Assembly: GCA_947455195.1 (NCBI GenBank)
Contig: CANGMI010000001.1
Location: 372,001 to 436,000 of the forward strand
Length of the DNA stretch: 64,000 nt
DNA from: Pseudomonadota bacterium
Lineage (GTDB): Bacteria > Pseudomonadota > Gammaproteobacteria > Burkholderiales > SG8-39
Direction: 5' to 3'
The position numbers and the translations under genes are program-made. Of the stretch, positions 54,997 through 64,000 are shown in pieces (within the stretch, counting starts at the first letter, position 1; the number at the start of each line of letters is the position of its first letter). Below the pieces are notes generated by a model. The model ran no database searches. It was not told the DNA's origin and worked only from the letters and a program-made list of their open reading frames with translations.

Positions 54997-57777
54997 TCAG
55001 GTGAGCTTCCCGTGGCATGCCTTGTATTTCTTGCCCGAACCACAGGGACAGGGGTCGTTGCGCCCGATCTTGGCACCCGCATTCACGATCTGCTGGGGCG
55101 CACGCGGACGCTCCTGGGTCATGGCTGCGAACCCTTCCTGGGCCATCGCTGCAGCCGCTGCCGCCTCGGCGGCCGCTGCATCCTCAACCCCCGGATGGCG
55201 GTATTCGAGGTTCTGCGGCGCCGCCTGCTGCGCCTCGACCTGATCGACCTCTTCCTGCGTACGCACCTGAACCCGCATGAGCGTCCGCGTGGCCTCGAGC
55301 TTCACCCGCTCGATGAGGGCAGCAAAGAGCTCGAACCCTTCACGCTTGTACTCCTGGCGCGGGTTCTTCTGGGCATAGCCCCGCAAGTGGATGCCCTGAC
55401 GCAGATGGTCGAGCATGCCCAGATGCTCGCGCCACTCGTGATCGATGAGTTGCAGCAGGATGAGGCGTTTGTACTGACTGAGGGTCTCGGCGGGCGCAAG
55501 GCCGGTGCGCGCTGCGAAGGCCTCATCGGCAGCGGCCTGCAGGCGCTCGAGCAAGGCGCCCTCGTCGACGCCTTCCTTCGCCCAATCGGCGAGCGGCACT
55601 TCAACCAGAATCTCGGCGCTCAGGGTGCGCGCGAGGCCCTCGAGGTCCCACTGTTCCTCGACACTGTCGGCCGGCACGTGCTGGCGCAGCAGGTCCTCGA
55701 CCACGCTGTCCCGCAGCCGCTTCACCAGTTCGTCGATATCGGAATCGGTGCCATCGAGAACGAGGTTGCGCTGCTCGTAGATGGTCTTGCGCTGGTCATT
55801 GGCGACGTTGTCGTACTCGAGCAGCTGCTTGCGAATGTCGAAGTTGTGCGCTTCGACCTTGCGCTGCGCCGACTCGATCGATCGGGTGACCATGCCGGCC
55901 TCGATCGGCTCGTCTTCGGGCATCTTGAGCATCTGCATGATGCGCTGGATGCGCTCGCCGGCAAAGATGCGCAGCAACGGGTCCTCGAGCGAAAGAAAGA
56001 ACCGGCTGGAACCCGGATCGCCCTGCCGCCCGGCACGACCCCGCAGCTGGTTGTCGATGCGGCGCGATTCGTGCCGCTCGGTACCGATGATGTGCAGGCC
56101 ACCCGCTGCCAGCACCTGCTCATGCAGGCCCTGCCACTCGGCCTGCAGCACCGCGATACGCGCCGCCTTGTCGTCCTCGGAGAGCGAGGCATCGTCGGTG
56201 ATGTGCTCGGACTGCTTCTCGACATTGCCCCCGAGCACGATGTCAGTCCCGCGTCCGGCCATGTTGGTGGCGATGGTGATCATGCCCGGCCGGCCGGCCT
56301 GAGCGACGATCTGGGCCTCGCGGTCGTGCTCCTTGGCGTTGAGCACCTGATGCGCGATGCCCTTCCTGAGACCCGCTGCGTCGAGCAGTCGCGAGAAGTG
56401 CTCGGAGGCTTCCACCGAAGTCGTCCCCACCAGCACCGGCTGACCGCGGCCGTTGCACTCGACAATGTCACGAATGACCGCATTGTCGCGCTCGTGCGCG
56501 GTGCGAAACACCTGATCGAGCCGGTCGTCGCGCACCATCGGGTGGTGGGTTGGAATCACCACCGTCTCGAGGCTGTAGATTTCCTGGAACTCGAAAGCCT
56601 CGGTATCGGCCGTTCCGGTCATGCCGGCCAGCTTCTCGTACATCCGGAAGTAGTTCTGGAACGTGATCGAGGCGAGCGTCTGGTTCTCGCTCTGGATGTC
56701 AACCCGCTCCTTGGCCTCGACGGCCTGGTGCAAGCCATCGGACCAGCGGCGGCCCGACATCAAGCGCCCGGTGAACTCGTCGACAATGACCACTTCGCGG
56801 TTCTGCACCACATAGTGCCGGTCGCGGAAGAACAGATGATGGGCCCGCAGACTGCTGTACAGGTGATGAATGAGGCTGATGTTCTCGGGCGCGTAGAGGC
56901 TCGAACCCTCGGCCAGCAGACCTGCCTCGGCGAGGATGGCTTCCGCATGCTCGTGACCCGACTCGGTGAGCAGCACCTGATGGTTCTTCTCGTCGACGGT
57001 GAAATCACCATCGGCCGCCTCGAGCGTGCTGCTGTTCTTGAGCAGCGGCACCACACGGTCGATCTTCTGGTAGATGTCGGTGCGGTCTTCGGCCTGCCCC
57101 GAGATGATGAGCGGGGTACGCGCCTCGTCGATGAGAATCGAGTCGACCTCATCGACGATGGCGTAGTGCAGGGGCCGCTGCAGTCGCTCCTCGGGGGCCA
57201 TCACCATGTTGTTGCGCAGGTAATCGAAGCCGAATTCGTTGTTGGTGCCGTAGGTGATGTCAGCCGCGTAGGCGGCCTGCTTCTGCTCGCGTGGCAGATT
57301 GGCCAGATTCACGCCCACCGTCATGCCGAGAAAGTGGAATACCCGCCCCATCCACTGGGCATCGCGCTGCGCCAGGTACTCGTTGACCGTGACCACGTGG
57401 ACGCCCTTGCCGGGCAGGGCATTCAGATAGGCGGGCAGCGTCGCCACCAGCGTCTTGCCCTCACCGGTCCGCATCTCGGCGATCTTGCCCCCGTGCAGCA
57501 CCATGCCGCCAATGAGTTGCACGTCGAAATGCCGCATGTTCAGCACACGCCAGGCGGCTTCACGAACGGTGGCAAAGGCTTCAGGCAACAGCGCATCGAG
57601 CGTCTCGCCCGCCGCATGTCGCGCTCGCAAGCGCTCCGTCTGGGCCGCCAGTTCGGTGTCTGAAAGGGCCTTCATCTGCGGCTCGAGCGCGTTGACCGCG
57701 CGCACCGTCCGACGGTAACCCTTGAGGAGCCGGTCGTTACGGCTGCCAAAAATCTTCCTGAGAACTTTGTCTATCAT
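54997..57777 (-). CDS. secA: preprotein translocase ATPase SecA
   Basis: 926 residues, full length. It reads [23 protein letters not shown] at the start, [20 protein letters not shown] for Walker [32 protein letters not shown] for Walker [31 protein letters not shown], and [22 protein letters not shown]. The C-terminus has a complete zinc finger for SecB binding ([17 protein letters not shown]). It drives protein export through SecYEG. It diverges from the DUF721 gene across 191 bp. Confidence 0.99.
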   Translation of the reverse strand: MIDKVLRKIFGSRNDRLLKGYRRTVRAVNALEPQMKALSDTELAAQTERLRARHAAGETLDALLPEAFATVREAAWRVLNMRHFDVQLIGGMVLHGGKIAEMRTGEGKTLVATLPAYLNALPGKGVHVVTVNEYLAQRDAQWMGRVFHFLGMTVGVNLANLPREQKQAAYAADITYGTNNEFGFDYLRNNMVMAPEERLQRPLHYAIVDEVDSILIDEARTPLIISGQAEDRTDIYQKIDRVVPLLKNSSTLEAADGDFTVDEKNHQVLLTESGHEHAEAILAEAGLLAEGSSLYAPENISLIHHLYSSLRAHHLFFRDRHYVVQNREVVIVDEFTGRLMSGRRWSDGLHQAVEAKERVDIQSENQTLASITFQNYFRMYEKLAGMTGTADTEAFEFQEIYSLETVVIPTHHPMVRDDRLDQVFRTAHERDNAVIRDIVECNGRGQPVLVGTTSVEASEHFSRLLDAAGLRKGIAHQVLNAKEHDREAQIVAQAGRPGMITIATNMAGRGTDIVLGGNVEKQSEHITDDASLSEDDKAARIAVLQAEWQGLHEQVLAAGGLHIIGTERHESRRIDNQLRGRAGRQGDPGSSRFFLSLEDPLLRIFAGERIQRIMQMLKMPEDEPIEAGMVTRSIESAQRKVEAHNFDIRKQLLEYDNVANDQRKTIYEQRNLVLDGTDSDIDELVKRLRDSVVEDLLRQHVPADSVEEQWDLEGLARTLSAEILVEVPLADWAKEGVDEGALLERLQAAADEAFAARTGLAPAETLSQYKRLILLQLIDHEWREHLGMLDHLRQGIHLRGYAQKNPRQEYKREGFELFAALIERVKLEATRTLMRVQVRTQEEVDQVEAQQAAPQNLEYRHPGVEDAAAAEAAAAAAMAQEGFAAMTQERPRAPQQIVNAGAKIGRNDPCPCGSGKKYKACHGKLT

Positions 57778-57850
57778 GCTCGCGCCGTCGCGGCCCCATC
57801 AGAAATCATTGAATGGAAAGGCTATTTCATGGTGCGGGGGTCAACCTGCA

Positions 57851-57856
57851 ATGATA
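57851..57856 (-). promoter_or_regulatory. candidate -10 element of secA
   Basis: Minus-strand GCTATCATTGC lies about 75 bp upstream of the secA ATG at 57777 in the 191-bp divergent region. It has the GC-prefixed -10 form seen elsewhere in the window, and no -35 at the usual distance. Confidence 0.35.
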
Positions 57857-57968
57857 GCATGGTACGGTTTCAAGGGTCTGTGCCCTCCCCGGGCTCCCGC
57901 GCCTGCGCCATGCCTGCATGGCGATGGCTTCATGATTGCCCTGTTGCCAGCACCCACCCCAGCGCCCG

Positions 57969-58442
57969 ATGCGACGTCACCCCTCCGCCCTGCAGCGCCC
58001 CACCCCCCCGACCATCGGGCGGGTGCTGCACGCCGGGGCGCTCGGCCCCCTGATGCACAAGGCTGACCTCCTCGCCCGCCTCGGGACCACGCTCGCCGGC
58101 AACCTGCCCCGGCCTCTCGCCACGCGCTGCCAGGTCGCCAATCTGCAGGATGACGCCACGCTGGTGATCGTGGCCGCCTCGAGTGCAGTGGCGGCCAAGA
58201 TCCGCGCCCTTGCCCCGCGCCTGGAGCGCAGTCTGGCGAGCGTGCATCCGGACATCCGCGCGCTCCTCGTTCAGGTTCGACCCGAGAGCATCGCGCCCGC
58301 CGCCGCGCCCGCACAACCGCGGCTGCTGGCGCCCGAGGCCGCCGGCCACCTCGACCGGCTCGCGGCCAGCCTGCCCGACTCTCCCCTTAAGCGTGCAATC
58401 GATCGACTCGCCCGCAAGCGGACCCCCTCAGTCAGCGACTGA
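57969..58442 (+). CDS. DUF721 (DciA-like) protein
   Basis: 157 residues from ATG 57969 (MRRHPSALQRP); a TTG at 57936 is an alternative. The DUF721 core is visible: LARLGTTLAGNLPRPLATRCQVANLQDDATLVIVAASSAVAAKIRALAPRLERSLASVHPDIRALLVQVRP. It resembles the N-terminal fold of DciA, the ancestral loader of the DnaB helicase. Whether this protein loads a helicase here is inference. Its place between lpxC and secA is normal for betaproteobacteria. The stop overlaps the convergent hydrolase gene by 15 bp. Confidence 0.85.
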   Translation: MRRHPSALQRPTPPTIGRVLHAGALGPLMHKADLLARLGTTLAGNLPRPLATRCQVANLQDDATLVIVAASSAVAAKIRALAPRLERSLASVHPDIRALLVQVRPESIAPAAAPAQPRLLAPEAAGHLDRLAASLPDSPLKRAIDRLARKRTPSVSD

Positions 58443-59306
58443 AATGGTCTCGAGGAAGGCGTCAAGCACGGCATTGAACCGCTGCGCTTCATCGACAAAG
58501 AGGGCATGCCCGGCCTGCGCGAAGACTTCGGTCCGGATATCCGGGCGCCTCCGAGCCACGCTGGCGGCCTGGGCTGCGAAGGCCGGCGTCACCACATAGA
58601 GAACGGGCTTGCTCGTGGCGTAGAGCGCATCGCGCCAGCGGGTCCGGGGCCAGGTCCAGGACAGGAGCGCCACACTGGCCTCGAGCGGCGTCCGCAGCGC
58701 TGCCTGCTCGATCGACTGGAGATAGGCTTCGGTTTGCGGCGAGCGGTACATCGACCGCACGAAAGCGCGCACGGTCTGTTCGCGATCGGTCCGCAACCGG
58801 CTGGTGAACGAGGGACCCTTGCCACCCCGCGGCGCGGGTTCCTCGCCCACCGAGTTGTCGACCAGCACGAGCCCCGCGTGGGCCTTGTCGCCCTGCGCTT
58901 CGACATAGGCCAGCGTCTCCAGCACACCGAGTGACCACCCGACGATGACCGGGCGCTGCAGGCCGGCTGCGACGATCAGTTCGGCGATGTCCCGCGCACG
59001 CCGTTCAGGGCTGTATCCGGCCGGCGCAATCGCCGACTTGCCCTGACCTCGCGGGTCGAGCGCCACCACCCGATGCTGTTGCGCGAAGTGCGCCAGCTGC
59101 GGCTCCCAGATGGCAGCAGGCATGCTCCAGCCGGGTACGAACACGATGGGTGCACGCCTCCCCTCGGTTCGCTCCTGGCCGCGCTCCTCGTAATGCAGTT
59201 GCACGCCATCGGAGGTCCGGAAATGATGCGACTCGGCCCTCGTCATGTCACTCGCCAGACCCAGGCCCGCGATGCCCACGAGGACGACCGCGCGCGACAC
59301 CCCCAC
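58428..59306 (-). CDS. alpha/beta hydrolase, probably exported
   Basis: About 292 residues from GTG 59306. The frame is open to 59468, but the extra 54 codons look non-coding; GTG 59300 and ATG 59246 are alternatives. The GTG start gives a short N-terminal hydrophobic stretch (SRAVVLVGIAGLGLASD) that could be a signal peptide. The hydrolase core has APIVFVPGWSMPAAIWEPQLA, ALDPRGQGKS, the nucleophile elbow VGWSLGVLETLAYVE with Ser, LVLVDNS, and a late AQAGHALFVDEAQRFNAVL carrying the His. The substrate is unknown. It lies between the DUF721 gene and lpxC; a LytM-type peptidase gene is more usual here. Confidence 0.82.
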   Translation of the reverse strand: MGVSRAVVLVGIAGLGLASDMTRAESHHFRTSDGVQLHYEERGQERTEGRRAPIVFVPGWSMPAAIWEPQLAHFAQQHRVVALDPRGQGKSAIAPAGYSPERRARDIAELIVAAGLQRPVIVGWSLGVLETLAYVEAQGDKAHAGLVLVDNSVGEEPAPRGGKGPSFTSRLRTDREQTVRAFVRSMYRSPQTEAYLQSIEQAALRTPLEASVALLSWTWPRTRWRDALYATSKPVLYVVTPAFAAQAASVARRRPDIRTEVFAQAGHALFVDEAQRFNAVLDAFLETISVAD

Positions 59307-59448
59307 GGACCGGAAGACGCCCGAGGCCTGGAGCGCCGTGGAGCCGTTCGATGGCCGGCAAACACACGGTGCTCCGGGTGCCCGAAGCAAGGACGACCGC
59401 CGACGGCCTGCACCGGTCCCTCGGCGCCGGAAGAGGGTGCGAATCGCC

Positions 59449-60366
59449 TCAGGCAACAGCGAGCGCAAACTGTCGGGTCACCGCTCGCGGCACCGGATCG
59501 GCATCCCCGAAGGACACGCGCTCGAAGGCCGTTTGGTCGGCCAGCAGCGCCCGCAGCAGCCGGTTGTTCAGTTCATGACCCGACTTGTGGGCGGTAAATG
59601 ACCCGAGAATCGGCAGGCCGGCCATGTAGAGGTCGCCGATCGCATCGAGCACCTTGTGCTTCACGAACTCGTCGGCATAGCGCAACCCCTCCGGATTGAG
59701 CACCCTGAATTCATCCATCACCACCGCATTGTCAAGACTGCCCCCGAGCGCGAGACCGTGCGCGCGCATCGCTTCCACATCCTGGGCAAAGCCGAAGGTC
59801 CGGGCACGTGCGATGTCCTTCCGGTAGGGCGTCTCACCGAGATCGAAGGTCACCGACTGGCCGGTGCGATCGATGGCCGGATGATCGAAGGCAATGCTGA
59901 AACTCAGGCGAAAGCCCTCATGAGGCTCGAGTCGGGCCCACTTGTCGCCTTCGGCGACGTCGATGGTCTTCAGTACGCGCAGAAAGCGCTTCGGGGCATC
60001 GAGTTCCTCGATGCCCACCGACTGGATGAGAAACACGAAGGGGGCAGCACTGCCATCGAGAATCGGCACTTCCGGCCCCGTCAGTTCGACGCGCAGGTTG
60101 TCGATGCCCAGGCCCGCCAGCGCCGACATCAGGTGCTCGACGGTGGAGACCTTGAAGTCGCCCTGGCGCAGCGAGGTACACATGCGCGTGTCGGTCACGC
60201 GCGCCGGATCGGCTTCAAGCCAGGGCAGACCGGGCAGGTCGACGCGCTGGAACACGATGCCGGTATCAGGCCCGGCAGGCTTGAGCGTCATGTCGACGCG
60301 TGCGCCGGTATGCAGCCCGACCCCGGTCGTGGTCACTGGCGACTTGAGCGTGCGCTGACGAAGCAT
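59449..60366 (-). CDS. lpxC: UDP-3-O-acyl-N-acetylglucosamine deacetylase LpxC
   Basis: 305 residues from ATG 60366 ([21 protein letters not shown]); ATG 60372 is two codons earlier. LpxC is the zinc amidase that commits UDP-sugar to lipid A. Motifs: [17 protein letters not shown] with the first zinc His, [64 protein letters not shown] with the other His/Asp ligands, and [12 protein letters not shown] with the catalytic His. It is close to the usual 305 residues. It normally follows ftsZ in this order; here a DHDPS-like gene on the other strand is inserted. Confidence 0.98.
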   Translation of the reverse strand: MLRQRTLKSPVTTTGVGLHTGARVDMTLKPAGPDTGIVFQRVDLPGLPWLEADPARVTDTRMCTSLRQGDFKVSTVEHLMSALAGLGIDNLRVELTGPEVPILDGSAAPFVFLIQSVGIEELDAPKRFLRVLKTIDVAEGDKWARLEPHEGFRLSFSIAFDHPAIDRTGQSVTFDLGETPYRKDIARARTFGFAQDVEAMRAHGLALGGSLDNAVVMDEFRVLNPEGLRYADEFVKHKVLDAIGDLYMAGLPILGSFTAHKSGHELNNRLLRALLADQTAFERVSFGDADPVPRAVTRQFALAVA

Positions 60367-60595
60367 GAGCATGACCCGTTGTGGAGAGACGATCGCTCGG
60401 GCACGGACGGCACCGGGCGAATGCCGATGGTGCGCCGGTTGCCCCGCGCCAGAGGCCCCTATGATACTGCCATAACGCAGTGCAGCATCCGCGGTTGACC
60501 GCCCCCCTCGAGGTGCGCTCTCCCACTGAAGGTGATACCGTTCGCGCGGGCATCGGATCGGCCGAGGCCTTTCACGATACGCGCTGCGAGCTGAC

Positions 60596-61531
60596 ATGGC
60601 ACGACACCCTTCCTACCTGCCGCACGGAGTGATCCCGGCGGTTCTTCTGCCCTTTCACGAAGACTTCTCGATCGACGAGACATCCTACCGCTCGCACCTG
60701 CGCGACGTGTGCGCGGTCAAGGGGGTGACCGCCATCACGATCAACGCGCACTCCACCGAAGCGGCCTCCTGCACCTTCGAGGAACAGCGTCGGGTGCTGG
60801 CAATCACCCAGGACGAAGTGGGCGCCCGCATGCCGATCGTGCATGGGGTCTACGCCGAGGGCAGCCTCGAGGCGGCGCGCATCGCGCGCATGGCTACCGA
60901 AGGCGGCGCTTCGGCGCTGCTGGTCTTTCCGCCGGGTCCGTTCACGCTGGGTCATCGCCCAGCCAATGTGATCACCCACTTCAAGCACATCGCCGACGCC
61001 TCCGACCTGCCGCTCATCGTCTTCCAGTATCCCCTGGCGGGTGGCCAGGGCTATCCGATGGCGACGTTGCTGGCACTGCTCGATGCGGTGCCCGGCATCA
61101 CCGCCATCAAGGACTGGTGCTCGAACCCGGCCCAGCACGAGCGTCATGTCCGTGCCCTGCAGTCGCGCCAGCCGGCGGTAAACGTGCTCAGCACCCACAG
61201 CGCGTGGCTGATGAGTTCGCTGGTACTGGGGTGCAACGGCCTGCTGTCGGGGAGCGGTTCGGTCATCGCCGACCTGCAGTCACAACTGTTCGAGGCGGTG
61301 CAGGCCGGGGACCTCAAGGCCGCCCAGGCCATCAATGACCGCATCAACCCGACCGCCGAGATCTTCTACAGCGAGCCGTGGATCGACATGCACAATCGCA
61401 TGAAGGAAGCCCTGGTGCTGATGGGTCGCCTGCCGCGCGCCGTGGTGCGCCCGCCCCTCACACGCCTGCCAGCCGACGAGATCGAACGCATTCGCAAGGC
61501 GCTGGTCGCGGCCGGACTGCTGCCGGCCTGA
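60596..61531 (+). CDS. dihydrodipicolinate synthase/N-acetylneuraminate lyase family protein
   Basis: 311 residues from ATG 60596. The TIM-barrel features are [30 protein letters not shown], a NAHSTEAAS segment in the place of GTTGE, and [14 protein letters not shown]. The Schiff-base lysine K172 (ITAIKDW) and proton-relay Y145 ([10 protein letters not shown]) are in place, so it should be a working aldolase or dehydratase of the DapA/NanA class. The substrate is not clear. Because the GTTGE motif is altered, it is unlikely to be the housekeeping DapA. It interrupts the ftsZ-lpxC junction on the opposite strand, convergent to ftsZ. Confidence 0.88.
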   Translation: MARHPSYLPHGVIPAVLLPFHEDFSIDETSYRSHLRDVCAVKGVTAITINAHSTEAASCTFEEQRRVLAITQDEVGARMPIVHGVYAEGSLEAARIARMATEGGASALLVFPPGPFTLGHRPANVITHFKHIADASDLPLIVFQYPLAGGQGYPMATLLALLDAVPGITAIKDWCSNPAQHERHVRALQSRQPAVNVLSTHSAWLMSSLVLGCNGLLSGSGSVIADLQSQLFEAVQAGDLKAAQAINDRINPTAEIFYSEPWIDMHNRMKEALVLMGRLPRAVVRPPLTRLPADEIERIRKALVAAGLLPA

Positions 61532-61584
61532 CACCGACGGCAGACACTCACCCGCGACGACCCGCGCGGGCGAGAGTCACGGTG

Positions 61585-61605
61585 CCGGAACCCGCCGGGT
61601 TCCGG
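61585..61605. terminator. hairpin between the DHDPS-like gene and ftsZ
   Basis: A 9-bp perfect stem (CCGGAACCC at 61585-61593 and GGGTTCCGG at 61597-61605) with a GCC loop lies between the convergent stops at 61531 and 61617. A second small palindrome, CCCGCGCGGG, is at 61561-61570. No U-run follows on either strand. It may serve both genes. Confidence 0.45.
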
Positions 61606-61616
61606 CCTCCGGACAC

Positions 61617-62762
61617 TCAGTCGGCCTGCTTGCGCAGAAACGCCGGAATGTCGAACTTGTCCATACCGCTCATCTGCAGTGCCTCGACCGTCGCGGCCCG
61701 ATTGCGCCGGATGACGTTGGGCGTGTCAGACGCTTCATACTGACGCTCGACGAAGGGCTGGTTGTCGGTGCCGGTACGGCTGATCACCTGCAGCGGCTTG
61801 CTCATCTTCTGCTGCTGCGTGCCGAGCCCGGTGGCGACCACGGTGACGCGCAGGTTCTCGCCCATCTCCTCGTCGTGAACCGCACCGAAGATGATCGTGG
61901 CCTCTTCGGCCGCAAACCCGCGCACGGTATTCATCACCTCGTTCACTTCCCGCATCTTGAGCGAGTGGCTGGCCGTGATGTTCACGAGCACGCCGCGCGC
62001 GCCCGAGAGGTTGACACCCTCGAGGAGCGGACTGGCCACGGCCTGCTCGGCGGCGAGGCGCGCACGATCGACACCGCTCGCGAAGGCCGAACCCATCATG
62101 GCCATGCCCATCTCGGACATCACGGTACGCACGTCCTCGAAGTCGACGTTGACCAGACCCGGGCAGTTGATGATCTCGGCGATACCAGCCACCGCGTTGT
62201 GGAGCACATCGTCGGCCGCCTTGAAGGCATCGCGCATGCTCACGTCATCGCCCAGCACCTCCATCAGGCGCTCGTTGAGGATGACGATCAGTGAATCGAC
62301 GTTCTGCGACAACAGTTCCAGGCCCGCTTCGGCCACGCGAATGCGCTTGCCTTCGAACTGGAAGGGCTTGGTGACCACGGCCACCGTAAGGATGCCCATT
62401 TCCTTGGCAACCTCGGCCACGACAGGCGCTGCGCCGGTCCCGGTGCCGCCCCCCATGCCGGCCGTGATGAAGACCATGTTGGCACCCGCGAGCGCAGCCC
62501 GGATGGCATCGCGCTGTTCGATCGCGGCAGCCTGACCCGCCTCGGGCTTGGCGCCTGCACCCAGACCGGTGGTACCCAACTGCAGGCGCGTGCTGGCCGT
62601 GCATCGTGCGAGCGACTGAGCGTCGGTATTGGCAACGACGAACTCGACGCCCTTCACACCGCTGTTGATCATGTGCTCGACGGCATTGCCCCCTGCGCCA
62701 CCGACGCCGACCACCTTGATGACCGTTCCAGCGGCCGGGTTGTCCACGATTTCAAACTTCAT
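61617..62762 (-). CDS. ftsZ: cell division protein FtsZ
   Basis: 381 residues from ATG 62762 (TGGAGG upstream). The tubulin-like GTPase is complete: IKVVGVGGAGGNAVEHMIN, AGMGGGTGTGAAPVVAEVAKEMGILTVAVVTKPF, NVDFEDVRTVMSEMGMAMMGSA and the C-terminal FIPAFLRKQAD-type peptide (FDIPAFLRKQAD) that binds FtsA and ZapD. It forms the division ring. It lies 123 bp after ftsA. Confidence 0.99.
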   Translation of the reverse strand: MKFEIVDNPAAGTVIKVVGVGGAGGNAVEHMINSGVKGVEFVVANTDAQSLARCTASTRLQLGTTGLGAGAKPEAGQAAAIEQRDAIRAALAGANMVFITAGMGGGTGTGAAPVVAEVAKEMGILTVAVVTKPFQFEGKRIRVAEAGLELLSQNVDSLIVILNERLMEVLGDDVSMRDAFKAADDVLHNAVAGIAEIINCPGLVNVDFEDVRTVMSEMGMAMMGSAFASGVDRARLAAEQAVASPLLEGVNLSGARGVLVNITASHSLKMREVNEVMNTVRGFAAEEATIIFGAVHDEEMGENLRVTVVATGLGTQQQKMSKPLQVISRTGTDNQPFVERQYEASDTPNVIRRNRAATVEALQMSGMDKFDIPAFLRKQAD

Positions 62763-62885
62763 TGGAACCTCCAGGTTAGAGACTTTACGCACCGTTTGCC
62801 TGATCTTTCAGGTCCTGCACCTGCCTGGTCGAACCACCGATCTGCCCTGCCGTTCGCCTGCACGCGCCAGCAAGGCAGCACTGCA

Positions 62886-64000
62886 TCAGAAGTTCTTCCG
62901 AAACCAATCCCTCATTCGCGCCAGCGTCTGGCGGAACGACCCGCTCTGCCGCGCCGCGAGCCCACGTCGGGTCTGGCTCTGTCCTTCGAGGAGCAGCCCC
63001 ATGACCGTGGCAAATCGCGGCTGACAGATCATGCCAGCAAGTCCACCCGTGTAGCGCGGCGTACCGATCCGCACTGGCAGATCGAAGATCTCCATCCCCA
63101 GATCAGTCATGCCTTGCATCGCCGCACAACCGCCGGTGAGCACCACCCCCGAGGATATGAGTTCTTCATACCCGGATTGTCGCAGGACTTGCTGCACCAT
63201 CGAAAAAAGTTCTTCGACGCGGGGCTCGATGACCTCGGCCAGCATCTGTCGCGACAGCGTGCGCGGCCCGCGGTCACCCAGGCCGGGCACTTCGATCAGT
63301 TCATCGGCAGCCGCCAGCGAGCGCAGGGCACACCCGAAGTTGACCTTGATGTCTTCGGCCTCAGGGGTGGGCGTGCGCAGTGCCATCGCGATGTCGGCCG
63401 TGATCTGGTCGCCGGCCACGGGCAGCACGGCGGTATGCCGGATGGCACCGTGGGTAAAGACCGCGATGTCGGTCGTGCCACCACCGATGTCGACCAGACA
63501 GACACCGAGGTCCTTCTCGTCGTCGGTCAGCACCGCCTGACTGGAGGCAAGGGGTTGCAGGATCAGGTCGGCCACTTCGAGGCCGCAGCGGCGCACGCAC
63601 TTGATGATGTTCTGCGCGGCCGAGACCGCACCGGTCACGATGTGGACCTTCACCTCGAGCCGTACGCCACTCATGCCAACCGGTTCGCGAATGCCGTCCT
63701 GGCCGTCGATCACGAACTCCTGGGGCAGGATGTGCAGCACCTGCTGATCGGTCGGAATCGCAATGGCGCGGGCCGTCTCGACCACGCGCTCGACATCGAG
63801 CGGCGTCACCTCGCGGTCACGCAAAGGCAGCATGCCGGTGGAGTTGAAACTGCGGATATGACTGCCGGCAATGCCGGTATAGACCGACTGCACCTTCACG
63901 CCGGACATCAGTTCGGCTTCCTCGAGCGCCTTCTGGATCGCACCGACCGTGGCCTCGATGTTGACGACCACGCCCTTGCGCAGTCCTTTCGACTCGGCCG
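62886..64000 (-). CDS. ftsA: cell division protein FtsA, C-terminal part (5' end outside the window)
   Basis: 371 codons lie inside the window and the frame continues beyond 64000. At the edge it reads AESKGLRKGVVVNIEATVGAIQKALEEAELMSGVKVQSVYTGIAG, an internal FtsA segment. Further on are the actin-like phosphate and ATP motifs VCLVDIGGGTTDIAVFTHGAI and GVVLTGGCAAMQGMTDLG, and the membrane-targeting end helix RMRDWFRKNF. FtsA anchors FtsZ to the membrane and recruits late division proteins. ftsZ follows after 123 bp. Confidence 0.98.
   Translation of the reverse strand, partial: AESKGLRKGVVVNIEATVGAIQKALEEAELMSGVKVQSVYTGIAGSHIRSFNSTGMLPLRDREVTPLDVERVVETARAIAIPTDQQVLHILPQEFVIDGQDGIREPVGMSGVRLEVKVHIVTGAVSAAQNIIKCVRRCGLEVADLILQPLASSQAVLTDDEKDLGVCLVDIGGGTTDIAVFTHGAIRHTAVLPVAGDQITADIAMALRTPTPEAEDIKVNFGCALRSLAAADELIEVPGLGDRGPRTLSRQMLAEVIEPRVEELFSMVQQVLRQSGYEELISSGVVLTGGCAAMQGMTDLGMEIFDLPVRIGTPRYTGGLAGMICQPRFATVMGLLLEGQSQTRRGLAARQSGSFRQTLARMRDWFRKNF

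Noticed and set aside
54958-57663. Long plus-strand frame over secA (about 900 codons)
   Set aside because: It is antisense to secA, which is complete and has every motif. Its length reflects codon usage only.
59307-59468. N-terminal extension of the alpha/beta hydrolase
   Set aside because: The 54 extra codons are Arg-, Ser- and Gly-rich with no resemblance to the family and would overlap the end of lpxC. The GTG starts at 59306 or 59300 place a hydrophobic segment at the N-terminus.

Overview
This is a GC-rich, gene-dense stretch of bacterial chromosome, most likely from a betaproteobacterium of the order Burkholderiales. That assignment rests on gene order and content: the cell-division tail ftsA-ftsZ-lpxC-(DUF721)-secA-argJ-(DUF815 ATPase)-Nudix/TENI-yacG-zapD-coaE-pilD-pilC, the rpsP-rimM-trmD-rplS operon, recA-recX, a Bug/TctC-type periplasmic receptor and TctAB permeases. 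I could not assign a genus. I saw no tRNA, rRNA, insertion sequence, phage gene or CRISPR array. No intergenic gap exceeds about 260 bp.

Layout. 1-2.6 kb: a truncated polysaccharide deacetylase and tctBA, separated by a terminator-like hairpin. 2.9-11.4 kb (minus strand): alaS, a small membrane protein, a large metallo-beta-lactamase/solute-binding fusion, aroG and a GT39-like glycosyltransferase, closely packed. 11.4-20.7 kb: a SNF2 helicase, a nucleoside transporter, cytochrome b561, a beta-propeller protein, and a PQQ dehydrogenase with its cytochrome c. The dehydrogenase has the Asp-x-Asp pair typical of lanthanide-dependent enzymes. A VIT1-family transporter follows. 20.7-26.4 kb (minus): recA-recX, and the tightly overlapping run ribBA-ribH-nusB-thiL-pgpA-pncC. 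26.4-33.3 kb (plus): a complete peptide-type ABC importer ending in an M20 deacylase. 33.3-36.9 kb (minus): ffh, then rpsP-rimM-trmD-rplS. 36.9-43.3 kb (plus): a CcsA/HemX-like protein, a CNNM/CorC protein, pilC, pilD, coaE, zapD, yacG. 43.2-64 kb: the Nudix/TENI, ATPase and argJ group, then an accessory block (hybrid histidine kinase, Bug receptor, short-chain dehydrogenase, crotonase, cysDN, peroxiredoxin), then secA, a DUF721 gene, an alpha/beta hydrolase, lpxC, a DHDPS-family gene, ftsZ and a truncated ftsA.

How the genes work together. Most are housekeeping genes for division, secretion, translation, cofactors, DNA repair and aromatic amino acid synthesis. The accessory parts point to a periplasm-oriented heterotroph: TctAB and a Bug receptor for carboxylate uptake, a peptide importer with a deacylase, a PQQ dehydrogenase feeding a cytochrome c, and sulfate activation by CysDN.

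The most unusual items are: (i) the three-part metallo-beta-lactamase/solute-binding fusion coupled to a membrane protein behind alaS; (ii) a degenerate array of five units with an exact 21-bp period upstream of the hybrid kinase; (iii) a short-chain dehydrogenase and a crotonase, overlapping in one operon, that both lack their family's catalytic residues; (iv) the lanthanide signature in the PQQ enzyme; (v) a probable non-standard start of recX overlapping the recA stop.
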